Assembly (NCBI RefSeq): GCF_001042485.2
Contig: NZ_LBMN02000001.1
Span: 1-64,000, forward strand
DNA length: 64,000 nucleotides
Reading direction: 5' to 3'
From: Bacillus paralicheniformis
Lineage (GTDB): Bacteria; Bacillota; Bacilli; Bacillales; Bacillaceae
The notes under the pieces were generated by a model. That model had not been told where the DNA came from. It saw only the letters and a list, made by a program, of their open reading frames with translations, and did no database searches. The position numbers and the translations under genes were made by a program. Shown here one piece after another: positions 24,040 through 34,312 of the stretch (positions are counted from its first letter, which is position 1; each line of letters opens with the position of its first letter).

Positions 24040-25188
24040 ATGTCAAGAACGGTTTTGTTTTGCGCTACTGTGGATTACCATTTCAAGGCCTTCCACCTCC
24101 CATATTTAAAATGGTTTAAAGAGCAGGGGTGGAACGTTCATATCGCCGCAAAAGGAGATATGGCACTGCCTTATACAGACAAAAAATTTGATATCGACAT
24201 CAGGCGTTCTCCTCTGAATGCAAGCAATATCGCAGCCTATCGGGAGCTGGCGCGCATCATTGACGAAAACCGGTACAGCATCATTCATTGCCATACGCCG
24301 ATGGGAGGCGTGCTGGCAAGGCTTGCGGCCCGGAAACAGAGAAAAGAGGGAACGAAAGTGATCTATACCGCTCACGGTTTTCACTTTTGCCAAGGTGCAC
24401 CTTTAAAGAATTGGCTGCTATACTATCCGATTGAAAAAGGGCTGTCCGCTTTGACCGATTGCCTAATCACGATCAATGAAGAAGATTTCGTCCTTGCAAA
24501 AGGCTTGCGCAAGGCGCTGCGAACAGAAAAAATCCATGGCATCGGCGTCGATACCGAGCGCTTTCATCCTGTCAGCGAAACAGAGAAAATGCTGCTCAGG
24601 AAAACATACGGTTTCAAAGAAGACGACTTTATTCTCATATATCCCGCGGAACTGAACGCGAATAAAAACCAGGCGCTGCTCATCGAAACGGCGGCTGCTT
24701 TAAAAGATAGAGCCCCGAACTTAAAGCTCGTGTTTGCAGGAAAAGGGCAGATGGAAGAAAAATACCGAAGTCTCGCTGAACAAAAAGGCGTTTCTTCGAC
24801 CGTCACGTTTGCAGGTTTTCAAAAAAACATCCACGAATGGATTCAGCTTGCCGATGTGTCTGTCGCTTCAAGCATCAGGGAAGGGCTCGGCATGAACCTC
24901 CTGGAAGGAATGGCGGCAGGAAAGCCCGCCGTTGCAGCGGACAACCGCGGACACCGGGAAGTTATTCAAGAGGGCGTGAACGGATTTTTGATTCCGCAGG
25001 GAGACGCCGGAACGTTCAGCGACCGAATTTTGCAGCTGTACCGTCTGCCTTCTTTGCGAAAAAAGATGGGGGACGCGGGGAGACGAACGGCCGCCGCTTT
25101 TTCCCAGCAGCGCACCGTCAAAGAAATGGCGGGCATTTACTCTTCCTTTATGGATCATGAAACAGTTGAAAGGAGGCTGAAAGGATGA
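24040..25188 (+). CDS. epsD: EpsD glycosyltransferase (GT4)
   Basis: This 382-residue GT4-type transferase has an N-terminal acceptor domain beginning VLFCATVDYHFKAFHLPYLKWF and CHTPMGGVLARLAAR. The C-terminal nucleotide-sugar domain shows LIYPAELNANKNQALLIE and the signature VASSIREGLGMNLLEGMAAGKP. It adds a sugar to the lipid-linked exopolysaccharide unit at the cytoplasmic face. It starts 11 bp after epsC behind GGGGGAAG and overlaps epsE by 4 bp (ATGA). Confidence 0.9.
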   Translation: MSRTVLFCATVDYHFKAFHLPYLKWFKEQGWNVHIAAKGDMALPYTDKKFDIDIRRSPLNASNIAAYRELARIIDENRYSIIHCHTPMGGVLARLAARKQRKEGTKVIYTAHGFHFCQGAPLKNWLLYYPIEKGLSALTDCLITINEEDFVLAKGLRKALRTEKIHGIGVDTERFHPVSETEKMLLRKTYGFKEDDFILIYPAELNANKNQALLIETAAALKDRAPNLKLVFAGKGQMEEKYRSLAEQKGVSSTVTFAGFQKNIHEWIQLADVSVASSIREGLGMNLLEGMAAGKPAVAADNRGHREVIQEGVNGFLIPQGDAGTFSDRILQLYRLPSLRKKMGDAGRRTAAAFSQQRTVKEMAGIYSSFMDHETVERRLKG

Positions 25189-26027
25189 CAGGGGGTCAAA
25201 AGCCGAAAGTTTCTGTCATTATGGGAGTCTACAATTGTGAGGACACGATCGCAGAGAGCATCGAGTCGATTTTAAATCAAACCTATAAAAATTGGGAACT
25301 GATTATATGCGACGATGCATCAACAGATGGGACATATGCTGTTGCCAGGCGGTATGCCGATCATTACGCAGATAAGATCAAGCTGATTAAAAACGAGAAG
25401 AATCAGCGGCTGGCTGCTTCGCTAAACCACTGTCTCCGGTACGCCGGCGGGAAATATATCGCGCGCCAGGACGGAGATGACATCTCTTTGCCAAGGCGTT
25501 TTGAAAAACAGGTCGCATTTCTTGAATCACAATCTCATTATCATGTCGTCGGCAGCGGAATGATGGCCTTCGACGAAAACGGGATCAGAGGCGTCAGAAT
25601 GCTTCCTCCCTCTCCCGGGCCGAGAATCATGGCGAAAGGAACGCCGTTTTGCCATGCGACGATCATGATGAGAGCGGAAGTGTACGAGGCGCTGGACGGC
25701 TATCGGGTCGGCCGGAGAACAAGAAGGATGGAAGATATCGATTTGTGGCTCCGTTTTTTTGAAGCGGGCTACACGGGCTATAACCTTCAGGAAGCTTTAT
25801 ACAAAGTAAGGGAAGACGAATCGGCGTTTAAAAGGAGAAAGTTCAGCTACTCGATTGACAATGCGTTTATCGTCTTTGCCGCCTGCAGACGGCTGAAGCT
25901 GCCGCTCTCAGACTACATTTATATGATGAAACCCATCATCAGGGGGCTCATGCCTCCTTTTATCATGAACAAATACCATAAAAGAAGATTGATGAATGAA
26001 GGCGGAGGGGTCGTAAAACATGAGTGA
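25185..26027 (+). CDS. epsE: EpsE glycosyltransferase and flagellar clutch
   Basis: This 280-residue GT2 (GT-A) enzyme has VSVIMGVYNCEDTIAESIES, the nucleotide-binding CDDASTDGT and the metal motif ARQDGDDISLP. In B. subtilis EpsE has two jobs: sugar transfer for the matrix and disengaging the flagellar motor by binding FliG. The sequence supports the first directly; the second is by homology. It overlaps epsD by 4 bp and epsF by 8 bp. Confidence 0.9.
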   Translation: MTGGQKPKVSVIMGVYNCEDTIAESIESILNQTYKNWELIICDDASTDGTYAVARRYADHYADKIKLIKNEKNQRLAASLNHCLRYAGGKYIARQDGDDISLPRRFEKQVAFLESQSHYHVVGSGMMAFDENGIRGVRMLPPSPGPRIMAKGTPFCHATIMMRAEVYEALDGYRVGRRTRRMEDIDLWLRFFEAGYTGYNLQEALYKVREDESAFKRRKFSYSIDNAFIVFAACRRLKLPLSDYIYMMKPIIRGLMPPFIMNKYHKRRLMNEGGGVVKHE

Positions 26028-27180
26028 CGGAAGCGTGAGACCAGAACGGGTGCTTCACATCGTAAGCGGAATGAACCGCGGCGGAGCGGAGACGATGATT
26101 ATGAATATATACCGCCATACAGACAGGCGGCATATTCAATTTGATTTTATTTCCCACCGGGAAGAAACGTGCGATTATGATCCGGAGATCATCACGCGCG
26201 GCGGCCGGGTGTTTTATGTACCAAGCATCGGGCGGTCGGGGCCTCTCGCCTACATCAAAAACATCAGAAGGATTTTGGTTGAGAAAGGGCCGTATGCCGC
26301 CGTGCACGCCCATACGGATTTTCAGACGGGGTTTGCCGCATTGGCGGCCAAGCTCGCCGGCGTTCCGGTGAGGGTCTGTCATTCCCACAACACGGCCTGG
26401 AAGCCTAACCCCCGGTTTTGGGATACATGGCAGCTCCTCGCATTCCGCCGTTTGATTTTCTCCAGTGCTACGGCTCTGTGCGCTTGCGGCAAAGATGCCG
26501 GGCGTTTTTTATTCGGCGGAAAAAAGATGGGCGAAAACGCGGTCCATCTTTTGCAAAACGGGATTGAACTTGACCGCTTCAAAGAAGCGAACGGCGTTTC
26601 AAAGACGGATACAAAAAAGAGCTTCGGCATCAAGGAAGACGCATTGGTTATCGGACATGTCGGCCGTTTTTTTGAACAGAAAAACCACGCGTTTCTGCTC
26701 GGGCTTGCCGCTCATTTCAAGAAATCGGGCACGCCTTTTCAAGCGGTGTTCGCAGGTGATGGTCCGCTGCGCAGACAGATGGAAGAAAAAGCCGCCGCTC
26801 TCGGTGTAAAAGACGACATTTTGTTTCTCGGCGTCGTCGAAGATATCCCGGCTCTCATGCAGACGTTTGATGTATTTGCCATGCCGTCTTTGTTTGAAGG
26901 GCTTCCTCTCGTACTCGTCGAAGCGCAGGCATCAGGGCTTCCTTGTATTGTATCAGACCATATTACAGAGGAAACCGATTTGGGACTCGGCCTGCTGACC
27001 CGTCTCAGCTTAAATGCCGGCTTTGAACGGTGGGCTGAGGATATCAGCCGTGCCGCTCAGGCGAAAAAGCCTGCATGGCCGGAGATTGAGAGAAGCCTGG
27101 CAGAGAGAGGCTATGATGCAAAAGCAAATTTGGCGAGACTGATGGACATCTATTCAATCTCCGCGGCAGAAGGACAGTGA
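26020..27180 (+). CDS. epsF: EpsF glycosyltransferase (GT4)
   Basis: This 386-residue GT4 protein opens with [24 protein letters not shown] and has the donor-domain blocks [17 protein letters not shown] and [22 protein letters not shown], with the family EX7E region. The predicted role is sequential sugar addition to the eps repeat unit. Coupled to epsE by overlap; epsG follows after 4 bp. Confidence 0.9.
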   Translation: MSDGSVRPERVLHIVSGMNRGGAETMIMNIYRHTDRRHIQFDFISHREETCDYDPEIITRGGRVFYVPSIGRSGPLAYIKNIRRILVEKGPYAAVHAHTDFQTGFAALAAKLAGVPVRVCHSHNTAWKPNPRFWDTWQLLAFRRLIFSSATALCACGKDAGRFLFGGKKMGENAVHLLQNGIELDRFKEANGVSKTDTKKSFGIKEDALVIGHVGRFFEQKNHAFLLGLAAHFKKSGTPFQAVFAGDGPLRRQMEEKAAALGVKDDILFLGVVEDIPALMQTFDVFAMPSLFEGLPLVLVEAQASGLPCIVSDHITEETDLGLGLLTRLSLNAGFERWAEDISRAAQAKKPAWPEIERSLAERGYDAKANLARLMDIYSISAAEGQ

Positions 27181-27184
27181 GTGT

Positions 27185-28288
27185 ATGTCTGTTTACATGT
27201 TGAATATGGGGATTGTTTTCATCTGGTCATGGTTTGCGAAAATGTACGGCAGGGAAGATCACAGGCTGCCGACGGGCTACCGTCCGAATGCGATCCTCAC
27301 CGTCGTTCCGCTCGCGTCTTTGATTATCGTTGCCGGCTTAAGATACAAGGTCGGAACGGATTACCACACCTATATGCTGCTTTACGAATTAGCCGGAAAA
27401 TACAACAACATTTGGGAGATCTTCGGTTTCGGAACAGATAAGTCGTCGACAGATCCCGGATTTACCGCACTCTTATGGATATTAAACCAGATTTCAGCCG
27501 ATCCGGCGCTCATGTTTGCCGTCGTTGCCGCGATTACCTATATCTATATCGTCAAGACGCTATATGTGTATGGAAGGCCGTTTGAGTTGAGCATGTTTCT
27601 CTTTATCGGCATGTTTCACTATTACGCTTCGTTTAACGGTATTCGCCAATACATGGCGGCGGCCATTCTGTTTTGGGCGGTCCGGTATCTGATCGATGGG
27701 AAGCTGGTGCGCTATATGATCGTCGTGCTGATCTGTTCGCTTTTTCATTCTTCGGCTTTGATCATGATTCCTGTCTATTTCATCGTCAGAAGAAAAGCGT
27801 GGTCGCCTGTCCTCTGGTGCCTCATGCTCTTATTTTTGGCGGGAACTTTTCTGTATCAAAAATTTTTGTCCGTATTCCTTGTCGTGCTTGAAAACAGTCA
27901 ATACGGACATTACGAAGAATGGCTGATGAAAAATACGAACGGCATGAACGCCATTAAAATCATCGTTCTTCTTCTCCCGCTCGTACTTGCATTCTGCTTC
28001 AGGGAGCAGCTCAGAAAACGCTGGCCCGAAGTCGATTATATCGTCAACCTTTGTCTGATCGGTTTCCTGTTCGGAATTTTGGCGACAAAGGATGTCATTT
28101 TTGCGAGGTTCAACATTTATTTCGGGCTCTATCAGCTGATTCTCGTTCCTTATTTTGTACGGATTTTCGAACCGAAATCGAACGCGCTTCTGTATGTTTT
28201 GATTTTGATCTGTTACTTCTTATACAGCTTTATGCTCATGCCGTTCGACTCGTCGGTATTGCCTTACAGAACGATTTTTGAACGTTGA
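27185..28288 (+). CDS. epsG: EpsG membrane polymerase-like protein
   Basis: This 367-residue polytopic membrane protein (about 10 helices) of the EpsG/Wzy-like family has [18 protein letters not shown] near the N-terminus and [22 protein letters not shown] in the middle. It also has [18 protein letters not shown] and ends [12 protein letters not shown]. It probably polymerises repeat units outside the membrane. An overlapping frame at 27181-27441 is a shadow. Confidence 0.92.
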   Translation: MSVYMLNMGIVFIWSWFAKMYGREDHRLPTGYRPNAILTVVPLASLIIVAGLRYKVGTDYHTYMLLYELAGKYNNIWEIFGFGTDKSSTDPGFTALLWILNQISADPALMFAVVAAITYIYIVKTLYVYGRPFELSMFLFIGMFHYYASFNGIRQYMAAAILFWAVRYLIDGKLVRYMIVVLICSLFHSSALIMIPVYFIVRRKAWSPVLWCLMLLFLAGTFLYQKFLSVFLVVLENSQYGHYEEWLMKNTNGMNAIKIIVLLLPLVLAFCFREQLRKRWPEVDYIVNLCLIGFLFGILATKDVIFARFNIYFGLYQLILVPYFVRIFEPKSNALLYVLILICYFLYSFMLMPFDSSVLPYRTIFER

Positions 28289-28332
28289 ATAGCGGAATAT
28301 CTTGTGAAAATTTCGACAAAGGAGTCATCACA

Positions 28333-29364
28333 TTGGAAAATCCAGCAGTTAGTCTACTGGTCGCTGTTTATAATACAGAAGCTTTTTTGCCGAATTGTTT
28401 GCAATCGCTGATCAGCCAGACCTTAAAAAATATCGAAATCATTATCGTTAATGACGGTTCAACAGACGGAAGCCAGAAGATCATTGATCATTACGCCCGA
28501 AAGGACGGACGCATCAAAACGATTCGGCAGGAGAATCAGGGCCTCGGCGCTGTCCGCAATAAAGGGATCGAAGCGGCGTCAGGCGAGTTCTTGGCATTCA
28601 TCGACTCCGACGACTGGATTGAGCCGGACTATTGCCAATCTATGTATGAAAAAGCAAAGGATGAGGATGCCGACCTTGTCATCTGTGATTATGCCGTCGA
28701 AATTCAGGATACCGGAAAAACGGTCTGCCCGGACATCGGGAAAAACTATGAAGGAAAGCCGAAAGAGGCATTCATAAAAGCTTTATTAAAGGGTCAAGTA
28801 AGCGGCTTTTCCTGGAACAAGCTCTACAGGCGGAGCCTGATTGAGCAGCATAAGCTCGTTTTCCCGCTGCGCGACGAGCTGGAAAACATCGAAGATCAAT
28901 ACTTCAGCTTCAGATGCCTTCTATATGCGAATACGGCGGCGTTCGTGACTAAGCCGCTTTATCATTACAGGGTCCACCTGTCGTCCATCGTCCAAAAGTA
29001 TCAGGCGGGGCTGTTTGAAGACGGGCTCGCTCTTTATGAAGCGAACCTTGACTGCCTGACAAAGCACGGAGAGCTTCCGGCTTTAAAGGAGGCGCTGCAC
29101 GTCTTTATCGTCAACCACGGCTGCATCAGTATTTTAAATGAATGCAAGAGCCGAAACCAAAATCCTTCAATAGAAAAATATAAAAATATCCGCAGCATAT
29201 GCGCCTGTCCGGAATTCAGGGGGAAAATTCCCGCGGTGGACATGTCGGCATTCGATTCGAAGAAGAAGCTTCTCCTTATGCTGATTCGCTTGCGGTTTAT
29301 GCCGGCAGTGTATGGATTTGCGGCCATTTACCAGAAAATGATCGAGCACAGAATGAAGAAATAG
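28333..29364 (+). CDS. epsH: EpsH glycosyltransferase (GT2)
   Basis: This 343-residue GT2 protein has AVSLLVAVYNTEAFLPNCLQ, VNDGSTDGSQKI and the metal motif FIDSDDWIEPDY, then a variable acceptor domain with WNKLYRRSLIE. TTG 28333 is preferred, as AAAGGAG sits correctly ahead and the protein then matches EpsH of B. subtilis; a longer frame to 28285 would overlap epsG. In the known pathway EpsH transfers GlcNAc. Confidence 0.9.
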   Translation: MENPAVSLLVAVYNTEAFLPNCLQSLISQTLKNIEIIIVNDGSTDGSQKIIDHYARKDGRIKTIRQENQGLGAVRNKGIEAASGEFLAFIDSDDWIEPDYCQSMYEKAKDEDADLVICDYAVEIQDTGKTVCPDIGKNYEGKPKEAFIKALLKGQVSGFSWNKLYRRSLIEQHKLVFPLRDELENIEDQYFSFRCLLYANTAAFVTKPLYHYRVHLSSIVQKYQAGLFEDGLALYEANLDCLTKHGELPALKEALHVFIVNHGCISILNECKSRNQNPSIEKYKNIRSICACPEFRGKIPAVDMSAFDSKKKLLLMLIRLRFMPAVYGFAAIYQKMIEHRMKK

Positions 29365-29375
29365 GCGGTGAGGAA

Positions 29376-30455
29376 ATGACCTTTCAGGAACTGAAGATCA
29401 ATCTTGCAGAATGGCTTTTGCTCAAGGTGAAATATCCTTCTGAATATGTGATGGGAACGCCGGGTTTGAAGCGTTTTGATCAATACAAAGGCAAGAAAAA
29501 AATCATTCTGACTTTAATTCCGTCCCATGATAATTTGGGAGATCACGCGATTGCCCTGGCAAGCCGGACATTCATAGAAAACGAGTTTCCCGATTTTGAA
29601 TTAATTGAAATCGGCATCAACGATATTTACAAACATGCAAAAGCCCTCATGCGCATCCGCCACCCCGAGGATATGGTGTTCATTATCGGCGGAGGAAATA
29701 TGGGGGATTTGTACCGCAATGAGGAATGGACGAGGCGCTTTATTATCAAAACATTCAAGCATTATAAAATTGTCCAGCTCCCAGCCACCGCGCACTTTTC
29801 CAAGACGCCCCGCGGCAAAAAGGAGCTGAAAAGAGCGAAAAAAGTCTACAACTCCCATCGCCGGCTGTTTATGATGGCGCGCGATGATACAACCTATCAA
29901 TTTATGAAACAGCATTTTTCAAAGCAAACGATTGTGAAGCAGCCTGATATGGTGCTTTATTTAAAGAAAGAACAGCAGTCTGAAAGAGACGGTGTGCTGG
30001 TTTGTTTAAGAGAGGATAAAGAAAGCTTTCTCAGACCGGAAGAGCGTGAAAAGCTGATGAAGGCTGTCGGCGACGAATACGGCGGCGTGCAAACTTTTAC
30101 AACGACGATCGGCAGGAGGGTCAGCCGCATGTCCCGCGAGAAGGAGCTGAATCGGCTTTGGGATCAGCTGAGAGGTGCGGAGGTCGTTGTGACAGACAGG
30201 CTGCACGGCATGATTTTTTGTGCGATTACAGGGACGCCGTGCGTTGTGATCCGCTCTTTTGATCATAAGGTGCTTGAAGGCTTTCGCTGGCTGAAAAGCG
30301 TTCCTTCGATGAAGCTTGTGGAAAATCCCGATGCGGCAGAGGTTCTCGGCGCAATTGAAGAGCTGATTAAGACCGGTGATTCGTATCGTGAGACTCCGTC
30401 AAGGGAGCATTATTTCACAGATTTAAGACAGAAAATTATGGGTGATGTCCAATGA
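29376..30455 (+). CDS. epsI: EpsI polysaccharide pyruvyl transferase
   Basis: This 359-residue pyruvyl-transferase-family protein has LTLIPSHDNLGDHAIALASR, FIIGGGNMGDLYRNEEWTRRF and, near the C-terminus, VVTDRLHGMIFCAITGTPCVV. It should attach a pyruvate ketal from phosphoenolpyruvate to a sugar of the repeat. ATG 29376 follows GGCGGTGAGG; the longer frame into epsH is not the start. It overlaps epsJ by 4 bp. A paralogue, epsO, ends the operon. Confidence 0.9.
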   Translation: MTFQELKINLAEWLLLKVKYPSEYVMGTPGLKRFDQYKGKKKIILTLIPSHDNLGDHAIALASRTFIENEFPDFELIEIGINDIYKHAKALMRIRHPEDMVFIIGGGNMGDLYRNEEWTRRFIIKTFKHYKIVQLPATAHFSKTPRGKKELKRAKKVYNSHRRLFMMARDDTTYQFMKQHFSKQTIVKQPDMVLYLKKEQQSERDGVLVCLREDKESFLRPEEREKLMKAVGDEYGGVQTFTTTIGRRVSRMSREKELNRLWDQLRGAEVVVTDRLHGMIFCAITGTPCVVIRSFDHKVLEGFRWLKSVPSMKLVENPDAAEVLGAIEELIKTGDSYRETPSREHYFTDLRQKIMGDVQ

Positions 30456-31471
30456 AGCCATTCGTCAGTATCATTGTTCCGATGTACAATGTCGAAGATT
30501 ATATAGAAGAATGCGTCGATTCGCTGCGCAGGCAGACGCTGAAAAATATTGAAATCATCCTTGTCGATGACGGCTCTCCCGACAGATCCGGGGAGATAGC
30601 GAGAAAGTACTGCAGCCTGGATGCCAGAGTGAAAGTGATTCATAAAAAAAACGGCGGGCTGAGCTCGGCGAGAAATGCCGGTCTTCAAGCCGCGACAGGA
30701 GATTATGTGGGATTTGTCGACGGTGATGATTTTGTATTGTCTGCCATGTTTGAAAACATGTACGCCGCTGCCAAAAAAGACGACCTTGATATCGTCATGT
30801 GCGGGTATCATAAACATTCCGATGCGGAAGACACCTATTTCCCGCCGCCGCTGCCGACCGATCGTCTCTTGTTGAGCTGGGATATTAAACGCGAGCTCAA
30901 AAAGGCGCACGAAACCCGCTTCATCTGGTATGTGTGGCGGAATTTGTACAGGCGCGACCTGCTGAAGAAAAACCAGTTGTACTTTTTTGAGGACATTCGT
31001 TTTGCAGAGGATTCGCCGTTCAATTTGTACGCCTTTTATGCAGCGAAACGGGTGAGAGCGATCGATGACGGCTACTACATGTACAGGTGCAATCCGGATA
31101 GCCTGACGGAGGTGCCGTTTAAACCGTACATGGACGAAAGCCTGAAAAGGCAGTACCGGGCGAAAAGGAGATTCTATGAGACGTTTCAGCTTTTGGATGA
31201 ATGTGCGGACGATCTGGAAACGTACACATGCAAACATCAAATTCCGATGCTTTTAGCCAATGCCTGTGCGGAACCGAAGCCTTCAAAGCAGGTGAGGCGG
31301 CACATTAAAGACATTTTGTCTTACCGGATGGTGCAGTCGTGCGTCAAATCAACGTCTCTCCGCAACCGCAATCTTTTAATCGGCCAACGGCTCGTTTTAC
31401 TGCTATGCAAGCTGAATATTCCGATCCTGCTCGAATTGTTTTTTAAACGAAATCTGCCCAGTAAGGGATGA
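30452..31471 (+). CDS. epsJ: EpsJ glycosyltransferase (GT2)
   Basis: This 339-residue GT2 transferase has VSIIVPMYNVEDYIEECVDS, LVDDGSPDRSGEIARKY and GFVDGDDFVLSAMF (metal motif). WRNLYRRDLLKKNQLYF and AEDSPFNLYAF follow in the acceptor half. It overlaps epsI and epsK by 4 bp each, indicating translational coupling. Confidence 0.9.
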   Translation: MKPFVSIIVPMYNVEDYIEECVDSLRRQTLKNIEIILVDDGSPDRSGEIARKYCSLDARVKVIHKKNGGLSSARNAGLQAATGDYVGFVDGDDFVLSAMFENMYAAAKKDDLDIVMCGYHKHSDAEDTYFPPPLPTDRLLLSWDIKRELKKAHETRFIWYVWRNLYRRDLLKKNQLYFFEDIRFAEDSPFNLYAFYAAKRVRAIDDGYYMYRCNPDSLTEVPFKPYMDESLKRQYRAKRRFYETFQLLDECADDLETYTCKHQIPMLLANACAEPKPSKQVRRHIKDILSYRMVQSCVKSTSLRNRNLLIGQRLVLLLCKLNIPILLELFFKRNLPSKG

Positions 31472-33024
31472 GCCTTTTGAATAAGACATTTATTTTGAAT
31501 CTCGGCGCCAATGTGGCGTCTTTTTTATTATCGGTGCTGTTTTCGATGTGGCTGACGCCTTATGTCATCAAGAACCTCGGTGTTGAGGCGTTTGGGTTTG
31601 TCCATCTCACGCAGAATATGATCAATTACTTTTCGATTATTACGGTTGCCTTGAGCGCGGTCGTTGTCCGGTTTTTTTCTGTTTCCGCCCACAGGGGGGC
31701 GCTTGATGAAGCGAGGGGCTATATGAATACCTACATCGTTTCATCACTGGTGCTTTCGGTCATCTTGTTTTTTCCGCTTGGCGGCACGGTGTTTTTTATC
31801 GATCAGATCATTCGCGTTCCCGCCGGTCTTTTGGGGGATGTGCAGATCGCGCTTTTGATCGGGAGCCTGCTGTTTTTATTGACCTTTGTGATGTCGGGAT
31901 TTGCCGCCGGTCCGTTTTTTGCCAATAAAATCTATATTACAAGCACGATCCAGGCCGTCCAAATGCTGATTCGCGTCTTGAGCGTATTGTTGATTTTCGC
32001 GTGGTTTGCACCGAAGATCTGGCACATTCAGCTCGCCGCTCTTATCGCAACCGCTTCGGCGTGCATCCTGTCGATCTTTTTCTTTAAGAAATTGATCCCA
32101 TGGTTTACGTTTCGTGTGAGGGATATGTCGTTTGCAAAGTGCAAAAAACTGCTTCAAGCGGGAGGATGGAGCTCCGTCAGCCAAGTCGGCGTCCTGCTGT
32201 TTCTGCAAATCGATTTAATGGTGGCGAATGTGATGCTGGGGGTTTCCGAATCCGGCATGTACGCCGCGATCATTCAGTTTCCGCTGTTATTGCGGACGCT
32301 TTCGGGAACGCTTGCGGCCGTATTTTCACCTACGATTACACTCTATTATTCAAAAGGCGACAAAGAAGGGCTCGTCCGCTATGCCAACCAGGCCGTCAGA
32401 ATTAACGGCATTCTGCTCGCTTTGCCGGCTGCGCTTCTGGGCGGGCTTGCCGGCCCGTTTCTGTCGCTGTGGCTTGGCCCTTCATTCGAACATTTGAAAT
32501 GGCTTTTACTGATACATGCGGGTTATTTGGTTGTTTCATTAAGCCCGGCGCCGCTTTTTTATATTTTTACCGCCTATAACAAGCTGAGAACACCGGCGCT
32601 GACCACGGTTGCCTTCGGCGTTGTCAATTTGCTGCTTGCCATCGTGCTGAGCGGACCGGCGGGACTCGGCCTTTACGGAATTGCGCTGGCCGGTGCGGCA
32701 GCTTTAATGCTGAAAAATGTCGTCTTCACTCCGATTTATGCGTCAAAGATTACGGGTGAAAGAAAAAGGGTTTTTTATAAAGGTATATACAGGCCGGTTG
32801 CCGGTGCTTCATTTACCTTGGCTGTCTGTTACGCTCTTCAATACTTATTTGCAATCGACAGCCTGCTGTCCCTGTTTGTCACGGCGCTTGCTGCGACGGG
32901 GACATACGGCCTGTTTGCCTATTTCGTCATGTTGACGAAAGCGGAACGGCATATTGTCACAACAAGGCTCCAAGCATTTCGATGCTCTTTATCCTTCCCG
33001 TTTCAAAAGGGATTTTTTAAATAA
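31468..33024 (+). CDS. epsK: EpsK polysaccharide flippase
   Basis: This 518-residue MOP/MATE-superfamily (Wzx-like) protein has about 14 membrane helices and opens [32 protein letters not shown]. It should flip the lipid-linked repeat unit outward; B. subtilis EpsK has also been linked to c-di-GMP. It starts at ATG 31468 within the epsJ stop (ATGA); TTG 31477 is an alternative start. Confidence 0.9.
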   Translation: MSLLNKTFILNLGANVASFLLSVLFSMWLTPYVIKNLGVEAFGFVHLTQNMINYFSIITVALSAVVVRFFSVSAHRGALDEARGYMNTYIVSSLVLSVILFFPLGGTVFFIDQIIRVPAGLLGDVQIALLIGSLLFLLTFVMSGFAAGPFFANKIYITSTIQAVQMLIRVLSVLLIFAWFAPKIWHIQLAALIATASACILSIFFFKKLIPWFTFRVRDMSFAKCKKLLQAGGWSSVSQVGVLLFLQIDLMVANVMLGVSESGMYAAIIQFPLLLRTLSGTLAAVFSPTITLYYSKGDKEGLVRYANQAVRINGILLALPAALLGGLAGPFLSLWLGPSFEHLKWLLLIHAGYLVVSLSPAPLFYIFTAYNKLRTPALTTVAFGVVNLLLAIVLSGPAGLGLYGIALAGAAALMLKNVVFTPIYASKITGERKRVFYKGIYRPVAGASFTLAVCYALQYLFAIDSLLSLFVTALAATGTYGLFAYFVMLTKAERHIVTTRLQAFRCSLSFPFQKGFFK

Positions 33025-33044
33025 AAGAAAGGGGTGCGTTTTTC

Positions 33045-33647
33045 GTGCTTGCGAAACGGTTTTTCGATCTTGCATTGTCGGTTATTTTGCTGATCGCGCT
33101 CAGTCCGGCCATGATCCTGACAGCTTGCCTCATCAGATGGAAAATCGGCTCGCCTGTTTTATTTCGCCAAACCCGTCCGGGGCTGAATGGCGAGCCTTTT
33201 ACATTATATAAATTCAGAACAATGACTGATGAAAGAGATGAAGCAGGCAATCTGCTAAGCGATGAAAAACGGCTGACAAAGACGGGGCGGCTGATCAGAA
33301 AAACGAGCCTTGACGAATTGCCGCAGCTGATCAACGTCATCAAAGGAGATCTCAGCCTCGTCGGGCCGCGGCCGCTTTTGATGGAGTATATTCCCCTCTA
33401 TACGAAGCGGCAATGGAGACGGCATGAAGTCAAGCCGGGCATCACGGGCTGGGCGCAGATCAACGGGAGAAATAAAGTGACATGGGAGGAAAAGTTTGAA
33501 CTTGATGTCTGGTATGTGGATCATCGTTCTTTTTTGCTTGATCTCAAAATCCTTTTGTTGACTGTCGTAAAAGTCTTGAAGTCGGAAGGCGTCAGCCAGG
33601 ACCGCCATGTGACAGCAGAAAAATTTACGGGGAGAAGGAATGCCTGA
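33045..33647 (+). CDS. epsL: EpsL initiating sugar phosphotransferase
   Basis: This 200-residue small-PHPT (WcaJ/PglC-like) sugar transferase has one N-terminal membrane helix (about 6-28), [51 protein letters not shown] and [12 protein letters not shown]. It loads the first sugar phosphate on undecaprenyl phosphate. GTG 33045 follows AAAGGGGTG. Confidence 0.92.
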   Translation: MLAKRFFDLALSVILLIALSPAMILTACLIRWKIGSPVLFRQTRPGLNGEPFTLYKFRTMTDERDEAGNLLSDEKRLTKTGRLIRKTSLDELPQLINVIKGDLSLVGPRPLLMEYIPLYTKRQWRRHEVKPGITGWAQINGRNKVTWEEKFELDVWYVDHRSFLLDLKILLLTVVKVLKSEGVSQDRHVTAEKFTGRRNA

Positions 33648-34312
33648 TGCAAAATGTGGTGATCATCGGAGCCGGCGGCCATGGGAAAGTCGTTCTGGAT
33701 CTTGTAAAAGCACGGCCTGATACGGCGCTTGCCGGCATTCTCGATGACCGGTATGCGGAGCTTCATGTCGAGAACGGTCTGTATCGCGGGCCTTCAAGCG
33801 CAGCAGAAGAACTTGCGCGATTGCATCCGGACGTGAAGTTCGTCTTAGCTGTCGGTCAAAACGGCATCAGACAGCAGCTGTATGAACGTCTCGGCCTTCC
33901 GCTTGACCGGTATGCGGTTTTGATTCATCCGTCCGCCGTGATCAGCGGTTCGGCCCGGATTCAAAACGGCGCCGTTGTCATGGCGTCGAGCGTCATCCAA
34001 GCGGATGCCGACATCGGCATCCACACGATTGTCAACACAGGTGTGATCGTCGAACATGACAACCGGATCGGCGATTACGTTCATCTTTCGCCGGGAACGG
34101 TGTTAACCGGCGGTGTGACAGTTATGGAAGGCGCTCATCTCGGAGCGGGAACGGCGGTCATTCCCGGAAAGACAATCGGCCGCTGGAGCGTAACGGGAGC
34201 GGGATCATCCGTCATTCACGACATTCCTGATGATTGTACCGCTGTCGGAGTCCCTGCAAGAAAAATTAAATATCACAGCAGTAAAAAGGGTGAAAAACAT
34301 GAGTCAGAATAA
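33647..34312 (+). CDS. epsM: EpsM sugar O/N-acetyltransferase
   Basis: This 221-residue PglD-type enzyme has an N-terminal Rossmann substrate domain (VVIIGAGGHGKVVLDLV) and a C-terminal left-handed beta-helix of hexapeptide repeats (about 95-205) with the acetyl-CoA site. The catalytic His is expected in GVIVEHDNRIGDYVHLSPG. It likely acetylates the 4-amino sugar made by EpsC and EpsN. It overlaps epsL by 1 bp and epsN by 14 bp. Confidence 0.9.
   Translation: MQNVVIIGAGGHGKVVLDLVKARPDTALAGILDDRYAELHVENGLYRGPSSAAEELARLHPDVKFVLAVGQNGIRQQLYERLGLPLDRYAVLIHPSAVISGSARIQNGAVVMASSVIQADADIGIHTIVNTGVIVEHDNRIGDYVHLSPGTVLTGGVTVMEGAHLGAGTAVIPGKTIGRWSVTGAGSSVIHDIPDDCTAVGVPARKIKYHSSKKGEKHESE

Noticed and set aside
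27181..27441. 86-codon frame starting 4 bp before epsG
   Set aside because: It overlaps the EpsG coding frame, which is conserved along its whole length.
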